A stretch of DNA of 64,000 bases, from contig JAITCI010000003.1 in assembly GCA_031283155.1 (NCBI GenBank), forward strand, positions 1 through 64,000. The letters run 5' to 3'. The first letter of the stretch is position 1; every line of letters begins with the position of its first letter. The position numbers and the translations under genes were made by a program. The DNA is from Spirochaetota bacterium (lineage in GTDB: Bacteria; Spirochaetota; JAGLSM01; JAKPMW01). Shown here piece by piece: positions 29,167 to 39,062 of this stretch. Below the pieces are notes generated by a model, which was not told the origin of the DNA, did no database searches, and saw only the letters and a list, made by a program, of their open reading frames with translations.

Positions 29167-30030
29167 TTAATTGGTCTGATTGCCCATTTGCGGAACGTAG
29201 AGCGGGTCCAGGGCATTTTCATGCGCATACGGGGTACGCTCCGCGCGCGCAATCAAAAGTCCATGCGGACAATAACGATATTCGGTGATTTTCGCAAGCC
29301 TGCCCCAGAGGTATGTCAGTTCTCTGACCGGGCGGCCGGTAGAATCGCTCTCAATCAATGTGCGGCCAATAACAGCATTTCCGTTATTCCGGATAAGATG
29401 CATAAACAAGAACCCGGATGGATGATAGCGAACCTCGCTCACACGCTCAAGCACCCCCTTCCGGTATACACGGATGAGCATCAATTTACCGCTTTGATCA
29501 TATATATACTCTTCCATCTCGTTATTATTCTGGATGTCCCGAAAGCGCGTAAACCGCAGGATGCGCCCATGGTTTCCGTACTCCGCGAGATCATAGAGCG
29601 CCTGCCCTTTGCGATGCTCGGTGTGCCGCCATACTCCTTTCGTATTATAGACGCTCTCCCAGCGTTCCGCCTCGCGTCCATTCGCCATACGAAGAACAAG
29701 GGTCGCGCGGAAATAAGCGTCAAAAGAGACACGATAAGCGTTTGCGATCTCCGGGTCGTCCCCGGCAAGACGCCCGCAAAAAGCCTGCTCGCGCGGCTCA
29801 TATTCGCGAAAGAACGCATAAGGCGCTGCCCGGACGCCGAGAGGCAAAAAACAGAGTATCGCGAGAGGCAGAAGAAAAAACCGGGATTTGAAACACCGCA
29901 AACTATATTTCAGAACTCCAACCGCGCAGTGCCTGGGTTTCCGCCGGAAAAAAAGCATACGCCCAGGCAGATACTCAGGCACGTACGTCAAGTTCTCCGC
30001 CATAGGCGTTCTGCCCGGGAGCAGGTTCAC
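29167..30030 (-). CDS. Putative secreted protein with YD/MORN-like repeated strands
   Basis: Hydrophobic signal FLLPLAILCFLPLGVRA; repeated Y-D/S-G-x-x-x-x-V strands; true start may be internal. Confidence 0.5.
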   Translation of the reverse strand: MNLLPGRTPMAENLTYVPEYLPGRMLFFRRKPRHCAVGVLKYSLRCFKSRFFLLPLAILCFLPLGVRAAPYAFFREYEPREQAFCGRLAGDDPEIANAYRVSFDAYFRATLVLRMANGREAERWESVYNTKGVWRHTEHRKGQALYDLAEYGNHGRILRFTRFRDIQNNNEMEEYIYDQSGKLMLIRVYRKGVLERVSEVRYHPSGFLFMHLIRNNGNAVIGRTLIESDSTGRPVRELTYLWGRLAKITEYRYCPHGLLIARAERTPYAHENALDPLYVPQMGNQTN

Positions 30031-30148
30031 TGACTGTCTCGGGCTGCGGTTCCGCAGCAGGAGACGCCGGAGCCGCGTATTGAGAAGCGTAGGGCTGCGT
30101 TGCCGCCGGACTCATTGCGCTGGGCGCTATTTGCATATTTTCCTCCAT
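29975..30148 (-). CDS. Candidate 57-aa small protein (below ORF-track cutoff)
   Basis: Own translation: MEENMQIAPSAMSPAATQPYASQYAAPASPAAEPQPETVSEPAPGQNAYGGELDVRA*. Confidence 0.4.
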   Translation of the reverse strand: MEENMQIAPSAMSPAATQPYASQYAAPASPAAEPQPETVSEPAPGQNAYGGELDVRA

Positions 30149-30395
30149 GAATGAGCATATTTTTCATTCCTTGCCTTTGCATCCTACACCACCGGCGGAC
30201 GGAGGTCAAGCGGCACACACGAGGCTGCGTTCCTGAGCCAATTTCCATAAGCTGTTCCTTGCAGCCGCAAGCGCGCAAGGCAGAAAAAAAACAGGCGGAC
30301 GTTTTTCGCGGCCGCCTGCACATCGGGATGGTAGGGTGTTTTGTTCCAGTAAGCAACGCTTACTGTATACTTAATAAAGCAAGCACCGTGCCAAT

Positions 30396-30569
30396 ATGGA
30401 TAGAATTGAAAAAAATCTGAAAAATAACCCAAAATACCTTCAAAAGTGGTTCTCGGGTGCGCAAAAAATTGGCTTGCGGTTTGAAAATGAATTTTTTGGG
30501 ATATGCGCAGCGCGGACGCCGGAAGAGAAAAAGAATGATGTGCCGGACTGGCAAGGTTTTGCGGATTGA
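30396..30569 (+). CDS. Candidate 57-aa small protein (below ORF-track cutoff)
   Basis: Own translation: MDRIEKNLKNNPKYLQKWFSGAQKIGLRFENEFFGICAARTPEEKKNDVPDWQGFAD*. Confidence 0.45.
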   Translation: MDRIEKNLKNNPKYLQKWFSGAQKIGLRFENEFFGICAARTPEEKKNDVPDWQGFAD

Positions 30570-30597
30570 ATTTGAAGATTTGTCATTTTGGCGCGCC

Positions 30598-33500
30598 CTA
30601 TTCCACGCTCACCTCGGCGATGGAGGGAAATTTTTGAAGACGGGAGATGAGTTTTTCGGTGGGTTTCACACGCAGGAGAGCGCGGATAACCGTTTCCTTG
30701 TCGGCCGCATCGATATGAAAGAAAATGCCGGAATCCCCCCGGTACTCTTCTGCAAGCAAAAGTTTCTGGATCGCGTCCAGTTCCACATTGTCTGTTTCCG
30801 GACTCAGGGTAATATGCAGATCCCTTTCCAGGAGATCATCGAATAACCCGATATTCTGTATGGTCAATCGAAGATCCCCACGATCCTTTTGGCGCGTCAC
30901 AAAAATGTGCATGATGTATGCTCTGCCGACGGCAAGGAGGGAACGAAAGAGATCGTAGGTTGGCGAAAAAAGGAAAATGGTATATTTCCCGTCGAAGTCC
31001 TCGAAATCCAGGACGGCGTAGTTTTGCGCGTTTTTTGTCTGTTTATCCTGAAGAGAGCGAAGCATCCCGCCAATGCGCGCCGATGCTTTCAGCGCAAGCC
31101 CCGTGTGCTTCCGTGAAGAGACGAGCCCCAGGCGCTTCCAGGTGTGCTTATACCGCGCAAGCGGATGCCGGGTAATATACGCGCCCAGGAATTCCTTCTC
31201 GTACGTAAGGAGCATATCCTCTGGCCAGTCTGTTTCTGCTTCCCTGCGCGGACTCTCTTTTGCGATGGGCGCGGTTTCATCGGCGAAGGTGTCGAAAAAA
31301 GTATGCTGGCCGCTTGCGGTATCGCCCTTCTGCATATTGCCCTTTTCGATTGCACCCTCCATCGATTCAAAGAGCGCCTTCCGGGGCTTGCCTGTTGAAG
31401 CAAAGGCACCCGCCTTGATGAGAGCCTCGAGTACCCGTTTGTTCGCGCTGCGTAATTCACTGGCGGCGCAAAAATCCTCCAGATCGCGGAAGAAGGGGTG
31501 CCTGGCGCGCGTGTGCACTATCGTTTGGGCTGCAATTTCACCGATGCCCTTTATCGCGGAGAGACCATAGCGGATAGCGTTTTTTTCAACGGCAAAATTG
31601 ACGGCGCTGTGGTTAATGTCCGGCGGGAGCAGGGGAATCCCCATGTTCTGGGTTTCATGGATATATACCTCCAGTTTGTCGGTATCGGTTCGCTGCGAGG
31701 TTAAAAGAGCCGCCATATATTCCAAAGGGTAATTTGCCTTGAGCCAGGCTGTTTGATAGGATATGACCGCATAGGCGGCGCTGTGCGACTTGTTGAATCC
31801 ATACTCCGCAAACTGAGCCATGAGTTCATAAAGCTCTTCCGCCTTGCGTTTGTCGAATCCGCGCTCTTTTGCTCCCGCAAGAAACTGTTTGCGCATTTGC
31901 GTGATGGTATGTTTTTGCTTTTTCCCCATCGCTTTACGAAGTTCATCCGCTTCCGCCATACTGAAACCGCCCACAACCTGGGATATTTGCATCACCTGTT
32001 CCTGGTAGATGATGATCCCATGGGTGTCCTTCAGGATATTTTCCAGTACAGGAAGGAGGTATTCCACGCGCTCGCGGCCGAATTTACGGTCGCAAAAATG
32101 CGTATGCATACCCTTTTTGAGCGGCCCCGGTCTGTGCAGGGCGTTTAAGGCAATGATCTCGTTAAAAACGTCCGGTTTCATGGTGCGTAAAAGCTGCTGC
32201 ATCCCGGGAGAATCCAGCTGAAAGATCCCAAGCGATTGTCCCTTTTGCAGCAGCGCGTAGGTCGCTTTATCGTCGTAGGGAATTTTTTCAAGATCGATTT
32301 TTATTCCGCGGTTTTCCTGAATCAGACGCAGACACTCTTCTATGGTGGTCAGGTTTTGCAAACCAAGCAAATCCATTTTGAGGAGGCCGACCTTCTCCAG
32401 ATGCGGCCCGTCGTATTGTGTGATCACCTGATCGCTTTTTGTGTCCTTGTGGAGCGGAATGATATCGATGAGCGGCTTTGAGCTTATGACCACGCCCGCC
32501 GCGTGTTTGCCCGTACCGCGGATCACGTCTTCCAGTTTGAAGGCATTGCGAAAGAGGGTCTCGTAATTACCGCCCTTTGCCCGGAACTCCTGCAACTTAG
32601 GCTCAAGCTTAAAAGCTTCCTCCAGATTTCCGGCCATTCTGGAAACGAGGGAAGTCATTTCATTGCTCTCGGCAAACTCAAAATTCAGAACGCGCGCGAC
32701 GTCTTTTATAACGGCCTTGGATTTCAGATACTGATAAGTGACAATCTGCGCTACCTGCGCCGTCCCGTATTTTTCGCGGATATAGCTGATGATCTGTTCG
32801 CGTTTTTCCACGCAAAAATCCATGTCTATGTCCGGCATGGTTATGCGCGAGGGGTTCAGGAAGCGTTCAAAAAACAGATCGAATGTGAGCGGATCAATGC
32901 TTGTGATTCCAAGTGAATACGAAACAATCGAGCCGGCGGCGGAACCCCTACCGGGACCCACCGGAATACTATGCCTCTTCGCGTAATCCACGAGATCCCA
33001 GACTATCAGAAAATAGCCGGAGAATCCCATTTGCTCAATGACCGAGAGTTCATACTCCAGGCGCTTTTGGATTTCCGGCGTGATCTCTTCGTACCGCTTC
33101 CGGATGCCTTCCTCGCAGAGCGCGCGGAGATATTCATTTTCGCTGCGGCCATCGGGCGCTGTATACGCGGGGATCAGGTACTTTTGCCCTTTGGGATGAT
33201 CCTCTGTGGTTTCGATGACGCCCTGGCAGCGTTCCGCTATCCTGACTGTATTTGCGAGCGATTCCGGTATCTCCCCGAAGATCGCGTTCATCTCATCGGC
33301 GGATTTCAGATAGAAATTATCGTTATCCAGCAACGCGCGGCGGTTTGGGTTGGAGAACTTATCAGCGGTTCCGATGCAGATCGCTATTTGCGAGGCTTCA
33401 TAGTCCTCGCGCTCAAGGAAGTGTACGTCGTTTGTGGCAATCAGCGGAAGCTGCATCTCTTTCGCAAGTTCTGTCAGAGCCCGGTTGACCTGCTTCTGAG

Positions 33501-34038
33501 GCTCGATACCATGATCCATCAATTCGATAAAAAAATTATCTCTTCCCGCAATATCGATATAGCTCATCGCTGCCGCCCTGGCCTGCTCCTTCCTTCCATT
33601 TCTGAGGTGCCAGGCTATTTCGCCCTGAAGGCAGGCGCTCGAGAGGATGAGACCCCGCGAGTGTTCTGCGAGCAGTTCCTTGTCGATGCGCGGCTTATAA
33701 TAAAAACCGTCCAGATACGCCATCGAAGCGAGCTTACAGAGATTGCTGTATCCCTCGTTGGTTTCGGCAAGCGCGATCAGGTGAAAGGTTTCGTCTTTTG
33801 GATTGCGTACCTTCATTGAGCCTTCGGCCAGATAAAATTCGCAGCCCAATATGGGATGAATGGCATTTTTTTTTGCTTCTTCCTGAAAATCGAGCAGACC
33901 GAAAAGATTCCCGTGATCGGTTATCGCCAGCGCCTTCATTCCCAGTTCGCCGGTTTTTTTGAGGAGCCTGTCTATGGGGATAATGCCGTCCAGCATACTA
34001 TAATGGGTATGGACGTGCAAATGAACAAATTCAGGCAT
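30598..34038 (-). CDS. dnaE: DNA polymerase III subunit alpha
   Basis: FVHLHVHTHYSMLDG PHP start; VGPGRGSAAGS; PDIDMDFC. Confidence 0.97.
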   Translation of the reverse strand: MPEFVHLHVHTHYSMLDGIIPIDRLLKKTGELGMKALAITDHGNLFGLLDFQEEAKKNAIHPILGCEFYLAEGSMKVRNPKDETFHLIALAETNEGYSNLCKLASMAYLDGFYYKPRIDKELLAEHSRGLILSSACLQGEIAWHLRNGRKEQARAAAMSYIDIAGRDNFFIELMDHGIEPQKQVNRALTELAKEMQLPLIATNDVHFLEREDYEASQIAICIGTADKFSNPNRRALLDNDNFYLKSADEMNAIFGEIPESLANTVRIAERCQGVIETTEDHPKGQKYLIPAYTAPDGRSENEYLRALCEEGIRKRYEEITPEIQKRLEYELSVIEQMGFSGYFLIVWDLVDYAKRHSIPVGPGRGSAAGSIVSYSLGITSIDPLTFDLFFERFLNPSRITMPDIDMDFCVEKREQIISYIREKYGTAQVAQIVTYQYLKSKAVIKDVARVLNFEFAESNEMTSLVSRMAGNLEEAFKLEPKLQEFRAKGGNYETLFRNAFKLEDVIRGTGKHAAGVVISSKPLIDIIPLHKDTKSDQVITQYDGPHLEKVGLLKMDLLGLQNLTTIEECLRLIQENRGIKIDLEKIPYDDKATYALLQKGQSLGIFQLDSPGMQQLLRTMKPDVFNEIIALNALHRPGPLKKGMHTHFCDRKFGRERVEYLLPVLENILKDTHGIIIYQEQVMQISQVVGGFSMAEADELRKAMGKKQKHTITQMRKQFLAGAKERGFDKRKAEELYELMAQFAEYGFNKSHSAAYAVISYQTAWLKANYPLEYMAALLTSQRTDTDKLEVYIHETQNMGIPLLPPDINHSAVNFAVEKNAIRYGLSAIKGIGEIAAQTIVHTRARHPFFRDLEDFCAASELRSANKRVLEALIKAGAFASTGKPRKALFESMEGAIEKGNMQKGDTASGQHTFFDTFADETAPIAKESPRREAETDWPEDMLLTYEKEFLGAYITRHPLARYKHTWKRLGLVSSRKHTGLALKASARIGGMLRSLQDKQTKNAQNYAVLDFEDFDGKYTIFLFSPTYDLFRSLLAVGRAYIMHIFVTRQKDRGDLRLTIQNIGLFDDLLERDLHITLSPETDNVELDAIQKLLLAEEYRGDSGIFFHIDAADKETVIRALLRVKPTEKLISRLQKFPSIAEVSVE

Positions 34039-34078
34039 GGGAAATTTCTCTCTTTACAAAGTACACAAAACGCACATT

Positions 34079-34978
34079 TCAAAGCGATACGAGAAGCCTT
34101 TCTTTTGCGGGAAAAATAACGAGGTGCTTGTCTTCATTCTGCATTCGCTGCCGCAGACCGGTGTGCAAGGCATTCAGTTCCTCGTCGCTTCGTGTGGGAT
34201 CGTGATGGAATATCGCAAGCTGCTTTGCGCGGGCGGCAAGGCAGTTTGCGATGGCTTCTTCCACCGAGGAATGTCCCCAGCCCCTGTGAGAATCGAGTTC
34301 CTGTTGTGTATGGTATTGGGCGTCGTATATGACGAGATCGGCATTCTCAATATGCCGCAGCACCTTCTCGCTCGCCATGTCCACGGCCTCCTGCGCCTCC
34401 CGTGCTTCATCGGAGTCTTCGGGATTGCCAAAAATATTCACATACGGTTCATGATCATAAACCGTACAAATAACGCGATCATCCGCTTCCACGCGGTAGC
34501 CCAGGCAAAGAATGGGGTGGTTCAAGTAACAGGTCGTCACCTTTGCGCCGCCGAGGGTTATGGTACCTTCCTTGAGTTCATTAAATCTGACCTTGGCACC
34601 GGCGTCCTCAAGTTTGATGGGGTAGTAGGTATAATCCATTTGGGCGGAAAATATCTTCTCGAGATTTCCGGCGTAATTCACGGGACCATGAATTGTAAAT
34701 TCATTGCTCTTGATATAGGCCGGCACGAAAAACGGATACCCGTGAATATGATCCCAGTGCGTATGCGTCAGGAGTATATCCGTTTTTAAGGGACCCTGTT
34801 TCTGATCGTTGGCGAGCAGCCAGAGTCCAAATTCGCGAATCCCGGATCCGGCGTCAATGATCAGCAGCTGCCCGCTTGCGAGGCGGATCTCGATGCAGGA
34901 GGTATTTCCGCCGTAGAGTACTGTTTGGGGACCCGGAGCAGGGATGGAACCGCGTACCCCCCAGAATTTAGCGTACAC
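34079..34978 (-). CDS. MBL-fold metallohydrolase
   Basis: KFWGVRGSIPAPG, THTHWDHIHGYPFF; GTG start at 34978 after GGAG. Confidence 0.85.
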   Translation of the reverse strand: MYAKFWGVRGSIPAPGPQTVLYGGNTSCIEIRLASGQLLIIDAGSGIREFGLWLLANDQKQGPLKTDILLTHTHWDHIHGYPFFVPAYIKSNEFTIHGPVNYAGNLEKIFSAQMDYTYYPIKLEDAGAKVRFNELKEGTITLGGAKVTTCYLNHPILCLGYRVEADDRVICTVYDHEPYVNIFGNPEDSDEAREAQEAVDMASEKVLRHIENADLVIYDAQYHTQQELDSHRGWGHSSVEEAIANCLAARAKQLAIFHHDPTRSDEELNALHTGLRQRMQNEDKHLVIFPAKERLLVSL

Positions 34979-35018
34979 AAATATTCTCCTTAAATATCCG
35001 CCCAAACGGGAAGTATGT

Positions 35019-35879
35019 TTATCCGCCCATTGTCAGGAAGATCGAAGCCTTCATGATTTCTTCATTGATGGTTTCTTCTATGCCGAAGAGATCCTCTTCA
35101 ATCAAGCCGAGGGTTTTCCAGCTTTCGTCAGAAAGTATATCGGGAGTACGGTTTCCGGCAAATCCCGTCGCGTTTTCCACGCAGAACATATCCGCAGCGG
35201 CCACCGCCGTCACAAGGGTGCGGTTTTCCTGCGACGATTCCAGCGGTCTGTGGTGAAAACTGATGACCTCCGCAAGCGACTGCGTGAGACTCCATTTATC
35301 CGCGATGAGTTTGCCCGTACCCGCATGATCGATATCAAAAACCGCGCTCTCCTCCTTCCAGAGCGAGACGCGTTTGCTGTCGGCAGACTGGATGATCTGC
35401 AGATACTGCGCGGCAAAATGCTCGTTGATCACGATCTTGCCGATGTCATGCAGCATCCCCGCGATGAAAAATTCCTCGCGGAGCTTTGGATCGATCCCGA
35501 TTTTCACCGCGATGCTGCGCGACGTCACCCCCACCGCAAGACAGTGCCGCCAAAAGCCATCCATATCGAGGGTGCTTGTTTTGCCCTTCGTTTTCATTGT
35601 ACCCAAAATGGCGGTACTCACGGCAAGATTTTTAATGGTATTCAGTCCGAGCAAAATAATGGCCTTCACGATGCTCGTAACGCCATTGGAGATGCCATAG
35701 TACGCGGAGTTGACGAGTTTGAGTACCTTGGCCGTGAGAACAGGATCCAGGGTGATAACCTTATTGAGATCCGCAGGGGTAGACGACGGATTTTTGGTTA
35801 TTTCCGTGATTTTGGCCACAGTAATCGGAAGGCTGGGCATGGAATCGATGATTCTTTCAATATTTCCGCTCAAACGCAC
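35019..35879 (-). CDS. HDOD domain protein
   Basis: LPITVAKITEITKNPSSTPADLNKVITLDPVLTAKVLKLVNSAYYG; MLHDIGKIVI. Confidence 0.88.
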   Translation of the reverse strand: MRLSGNIERIIDSMPSLPITVAKITEITKNPSSTPADLNKVITLDPVLTAKVLKLVNSAYYGISNGVTSIVKAIILLGLNTIKNLAVSTAILGTMKTKGKTSTLDMDGFWRHCLAVGVTSRSIAVKIGIDPKLREEFFIAGMLHDIGKIVINEHFAAQYLQIIQSADSKRVSLWKEESAVFDIDHAGTGKLIADKWSLTQSLAEVISFHHRPLESSQENRTLVTAVAAADMFCVENATGFAGNRTPDILSDESWKTLGLIEEDLFGIEETINEEIMKASIFLTMGG

Positions 35880-36124
35880 ACCGACTACCCCTTTATTTTC
35901 ACATACACCGAAAGATAATTCTACTTGGCAGAAGGGGGGAAATCAAGGCGATTACAGGAGACGAAACCTTATGGAGGATGTGTACGCACGCATACATTAT
36001 ATTAAGCATATAGGTTCAATATGTTTTTTAGTGCAGGCGCGGAGATTGGGGAACAGGCGGCAAGGTCATTTCACGCCATGACCGGGACGCGCGGTACATT
36101 TAACGGTAATCGCGGGAGGGCGTT

Positions 36125-37276
36125 ATGCTTGATATACCATCGCCCGATCTGGAGCGCGGGGAGTACACGCGCTATTCGCGGCACCTGCTGCTGCCTGAGA
36201 TCGGGCTTCCGGGGCAAAAAAAACTCAAAGGCGCCAAAGTGCTGATCGTCGGCGCGGGAGGGCTTGGCTCGCCGCTTGCGTTATACCTTGCGGCGGCAGG
36301 CGTCGGCACAATCGGGCTTGTGGACTCTGACGCCGTGGAAGAATCGAATCTCCAGCGGCAGATCATCCACTCCACGCGCGATATTGACCGCCCGAAGACG
36401 GCAAGCGCGGGAGACAGGCTGCGCGGGATAAATCCATATATTACGGTTAATACGCACGACCTGCGGCTGACCGCACAAAACGCGGCCGATATTATCAAAG
36501 ACTACGATATCGTCGCCGACGGCACGGACAATTATCAAGCGCGGTATCTGATCAACGACGTGTGCGTATTCCTGAAAAAGCCGAATGTCTTTGGTGCCGT
36601 GTTCCGGTTTGAGGGGCAGGCAAGCGTGTTTGACGCCGAAAGAGGGCCCTGCCTCCGCTGCCTGTTCCCCGCGCCGCCGCCGCCCGGACTTGTGCCGGGC
36701 TGTTCCGTCAGCGGGGTGATGGGGGTTTTGCCGGGGATAGTCGGCACAATACAGGCTTGCGAGGTCATAAAGCTCATCGTCGGCGCGCAGGATACGCTGA
36801 TCGGGCGGCTGCTCATCTTCGACGCCTGGAAGATGCAATTCCGCGAGCTGAAACTCCTGAAAGAGCCGCATTGCCCCGTGTGCGGCGTAACGTCGCCCGG
36901 GCAGGTTGACTATGAAGAGTTCTGCGGGCTGCGTAAGCATACCGGGGAAGCGCCGGCAGAGACCATCACCGCCATCGAGCTGAAAGCGCGATTGGACGCG
37001 GGCGAGAAAATACAGCTCGTGGATATCCGCGAACCGCATGAGCAGGCGATCTTCAGGTTCCCCGGCGCGAGGGTCATGACGCTCGGGCAGGTTGCGCGGC
37101 GAATCGGCGAGTTTACCCCCGAACACGATATCGTCTTTCTCTGTAAAACCGGGGTACGCAGTATATACGCGATTCAGGCCTTGCGCGAGGCGGGCTATAC
37201 CGGACGCGCGCTGAACCTTCATGGCGGCGTATATGCCTGGGTGCGCGATGTGGATACAACGCTGCCACTGTATTAA
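36125..37276 (+). CDS. MoeB/ThiF adenylyltransferase fused to rhodanese domain
   Basis: GAGGLGSPLALYLAAAGVG; CPVCG zinc pair; C-terminal IQLVDIREPHEQ...VFLCKTGVRS. Confidence 0.9.
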   Translation: MLDIPSPDLERGEYTRYSRHLLLPEIGLPGQKKLKGAKVLIVGAGGLGSPLALYLAAAGVGTIGLVDSDAVEESNLQRQIIHSTRDIDRPKTASAGDRLRGINPYITVNTHDLRLTAQNAADIIKDYDIVADGTDNYQARYLINDVCVFLKKPNVFGAVFRFEGQASVFDAERGPCLRCLFPAPPPPGLVPGCSVSGVMGVLPGIVGTIQACEVIKLIVGAQDTLIGRLLIFDAWKMQFRELKLLKEPHCPVCGVTSPGQVDYEEFCGLRKHTGEAPAETITAIELKARLDAGEKIQLVDIREPHEQAIFRFPGARVMTLGQVARRIGEFTPEHDIVFLCKTGVRSIYAIQALREAGYTGRALNLHGGVYAWVRDVDTTLPLY

Positions 37277-37360
37277 GGACAAAAAAATTCCAAAACGGCG
37301 TCCGGCATAGTATTTTGAGAGAATTGTATCGGTTGAGCGCCGATGAGGAAGGTGTCGCAA

Positions 37361-37804
37361 ATGACGAGAAATAGACTTGTATATATTATTGCCGCCGTAT
37401 GTGTACTGGGCGCGGTTCTCTTTATTGTCGGCTCTCCGCCCAGTTCCGCGAATATTGCTTCCGCAGCCGAGGGCGCGCATGGATACGTCGTCCTGAATGA
37501 TTCCAATTTCGCGCGCGAAACAGCGGGCAAGCTCGTGTTCATCGATTTTTACGCCGACTGGTGTCCGCCCTGCGTCGCTTTCGCGCCGGTATTCGCCGCC
37601 GTTTCCGCAGAGGTGCAGGATGGGTTTTTTGTGAAGGTGGACGTGGACGATTCGCCGAAAGTCTCGGCGCAGTTTGGCATTCAGTTCATCCCCTATATCG
37701 TTGCTGTAAAGGATGGCAAGGTACTCGCGCAATTTCAGGAGAGGCGCACTGCGGAAAGTTACGCAGCCTGGTGCCGCGAACAGATGCGGAAGCAGGATCC
37801 GTGA
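37361..37804 (+). CDS. Membrane-anchored thioredoxin-like protein
   Basis: N-terminal TM; FIDFYADWCPPCVAFAPVF (CPPC). Confidence 0.87.
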   Translation: MTRNRLVYIIAAVCVLGAVLFIVGSPPSSANIASAAEGAHGYVVLNDSNFARETAGKLVFIDFYADWCPPCVAFAPVFAAVSAEVQDGFFVKVDVDDSPKVSAQFGIQFIPYIVAVKDGKVLAQFQERRTAESYAAWCREQMRKQDP

Positions 37805-37872
37805 GGTAATGCGCGTACACGTGTACTGGACAAGACGCTGCTTTTGCCATAAGCTTTCCGCAAGACCACGGA

Positions 37873-38997
37873 ATGGGGGACGCCATGCTCTATGGTGATT
37901 TTCAGGGGCTGCGGCTTTCGCGGCTCGGGATGGGGAATATGCGGCTGCCCGTCCGAAACACACGGCAGGATGGACCGATACATCGCGCGGAAGCGCAGAA
38001 AATGATAGACCACGCCCTCGCCGGCGGCATCAATTATTACGATACCGCCTACGTGTATCATAATGGCGAGTCGGAAGAATTTTTAGGCGATGCCCTCGCG
38101 CGCCACCCCAGAGAGTCGTATTACCTTGCAACGAAATACATTCTTTTTTCAGGTGTCGATTATAAGGCAATCTTTGCGGAGCAGCGGCGGCGTCTTAAAA
38201 CAGACTGCATAGACTTTTACCTGATCCACGCCATCATGGATAGTAATTATAAGCAGTATCTCGATTCCGGCTGCATCGATTATTTTCTGGAACAAAAGGA
38301 AAAGGGCGCGATCCGATTCCTGGGGTTCTCGAACCACGCAAGCCCGGACGTACTCGCGCGCTTTGCCGATCACCATGCCTGGGATTTTGCGCAGATCCAG
38401 CTCAATGCCTACGATTGGATTCTGGGCAGCGCGAAGCAGGAACACGCCATATTATATGAGCGCGGGATACCCATCATGGTCATGGAACCCGTCAGGGGCG
38501 GAAAGCTCGCAACACTCTCGCCTAAGGCATTGGCGATCATTGAAAAAGCGGCGCGCCCGGACTGGAGTCCGGCATCCTGGGCGTTTCGCTGGATTCGGCG
38601 GTTTCCGGGCATTCAGGTGATAATAAGCGGGATGTCCACCATCGCACAGATTGAGGAGAATGTTGCGCTTTTTTCATCGGAGGCAAGCCTCGGTGATGAA
38701 GAGCAGGAACTATTATTTGCTGCCTGCCGCGCCTTCCATGAGGAGGTTCGCGTCGCCTGTACAGAGTGCCGTTATTGCTGCGGTGAATGTCCTGCCCGTA
38801 TTAACATTCCCGAAATTCTGAAAGTTTATAACCACTATCAAACCGACGGTGCCTGGGCGCTGAACGAGATGAAGGGGGTCACATCGGAAAGCAAAACAAG
38901 CGATTGTACCGCTTGCAGCGCCTGTACCGCCCGTTGTCCTCAGGGAATCGATATCGCGCCCATCATGGCGGAACTGACCGATTTGCTTTCAAATTGA
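37873..38997 (+). CDS. Aldo/keto reductase with C-terminal 4Fe-4S domain
   Basis: LSRLGMGNMRLP; GINYYDTAYVYHNGESEEFLG; CTACSACTARCPQGIDI. Confidence 0.9.
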   Translation: MGDAMLYGDFQGLRLSRLGMGNMRLPVRNTRQDGPIHRAEAQKMIDHALAGGINYYDTAYVYHNGESEEFLGDALARHPRESYYLATKYILFSGVDYKAIFAEQRRRLKTDCIDFYLIHAIMDSNYKQYLDSGCIDYFLEQKEKGAIRFLGFSNHASPDVLARFADHHAWDFAQIQLNAYDWILGSAKQEHAILYERGIPIMVMEPVRGGKLATLSPKALAIIEKAARPDWSPASWAFRWIRRFPGIQVIISGMSTIAQIEENVALFSSEASLGDEEQELLFAACRAFHEEVRVACTECRYCCGECPARINIPEILKVYNHYQTDGAWALNEMKGVTSESKTSDCTACSACTARCPQGIDIAPIMAELTDLLSN

Positions 38998-39062
38998 CCT
39001 CATTATCAGGGAAATCTGCGGCATTTGTTTTCAAACCGGGTGCGTAAATATGGATTTGGCTG

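Noticed and set aside
32971-33819. 282-aa plus-strand ORF
   Set aside because: Antisense to dnaE; shadow ORF.
37815-37830. GTACACGTGTAC palindrome as member of the GGA-loop family
   Set aside because: Perfect palindrome without loop or GGA core; likely chance or an operator.
36281-37963. 560-aa minus-strand ORF
   Set aside because: Antisense to the MoeB/rhodanese and thioredoxin genes; Arg/His/Pro-rich composition typical of shadow ORFs in GC-rich DNA.
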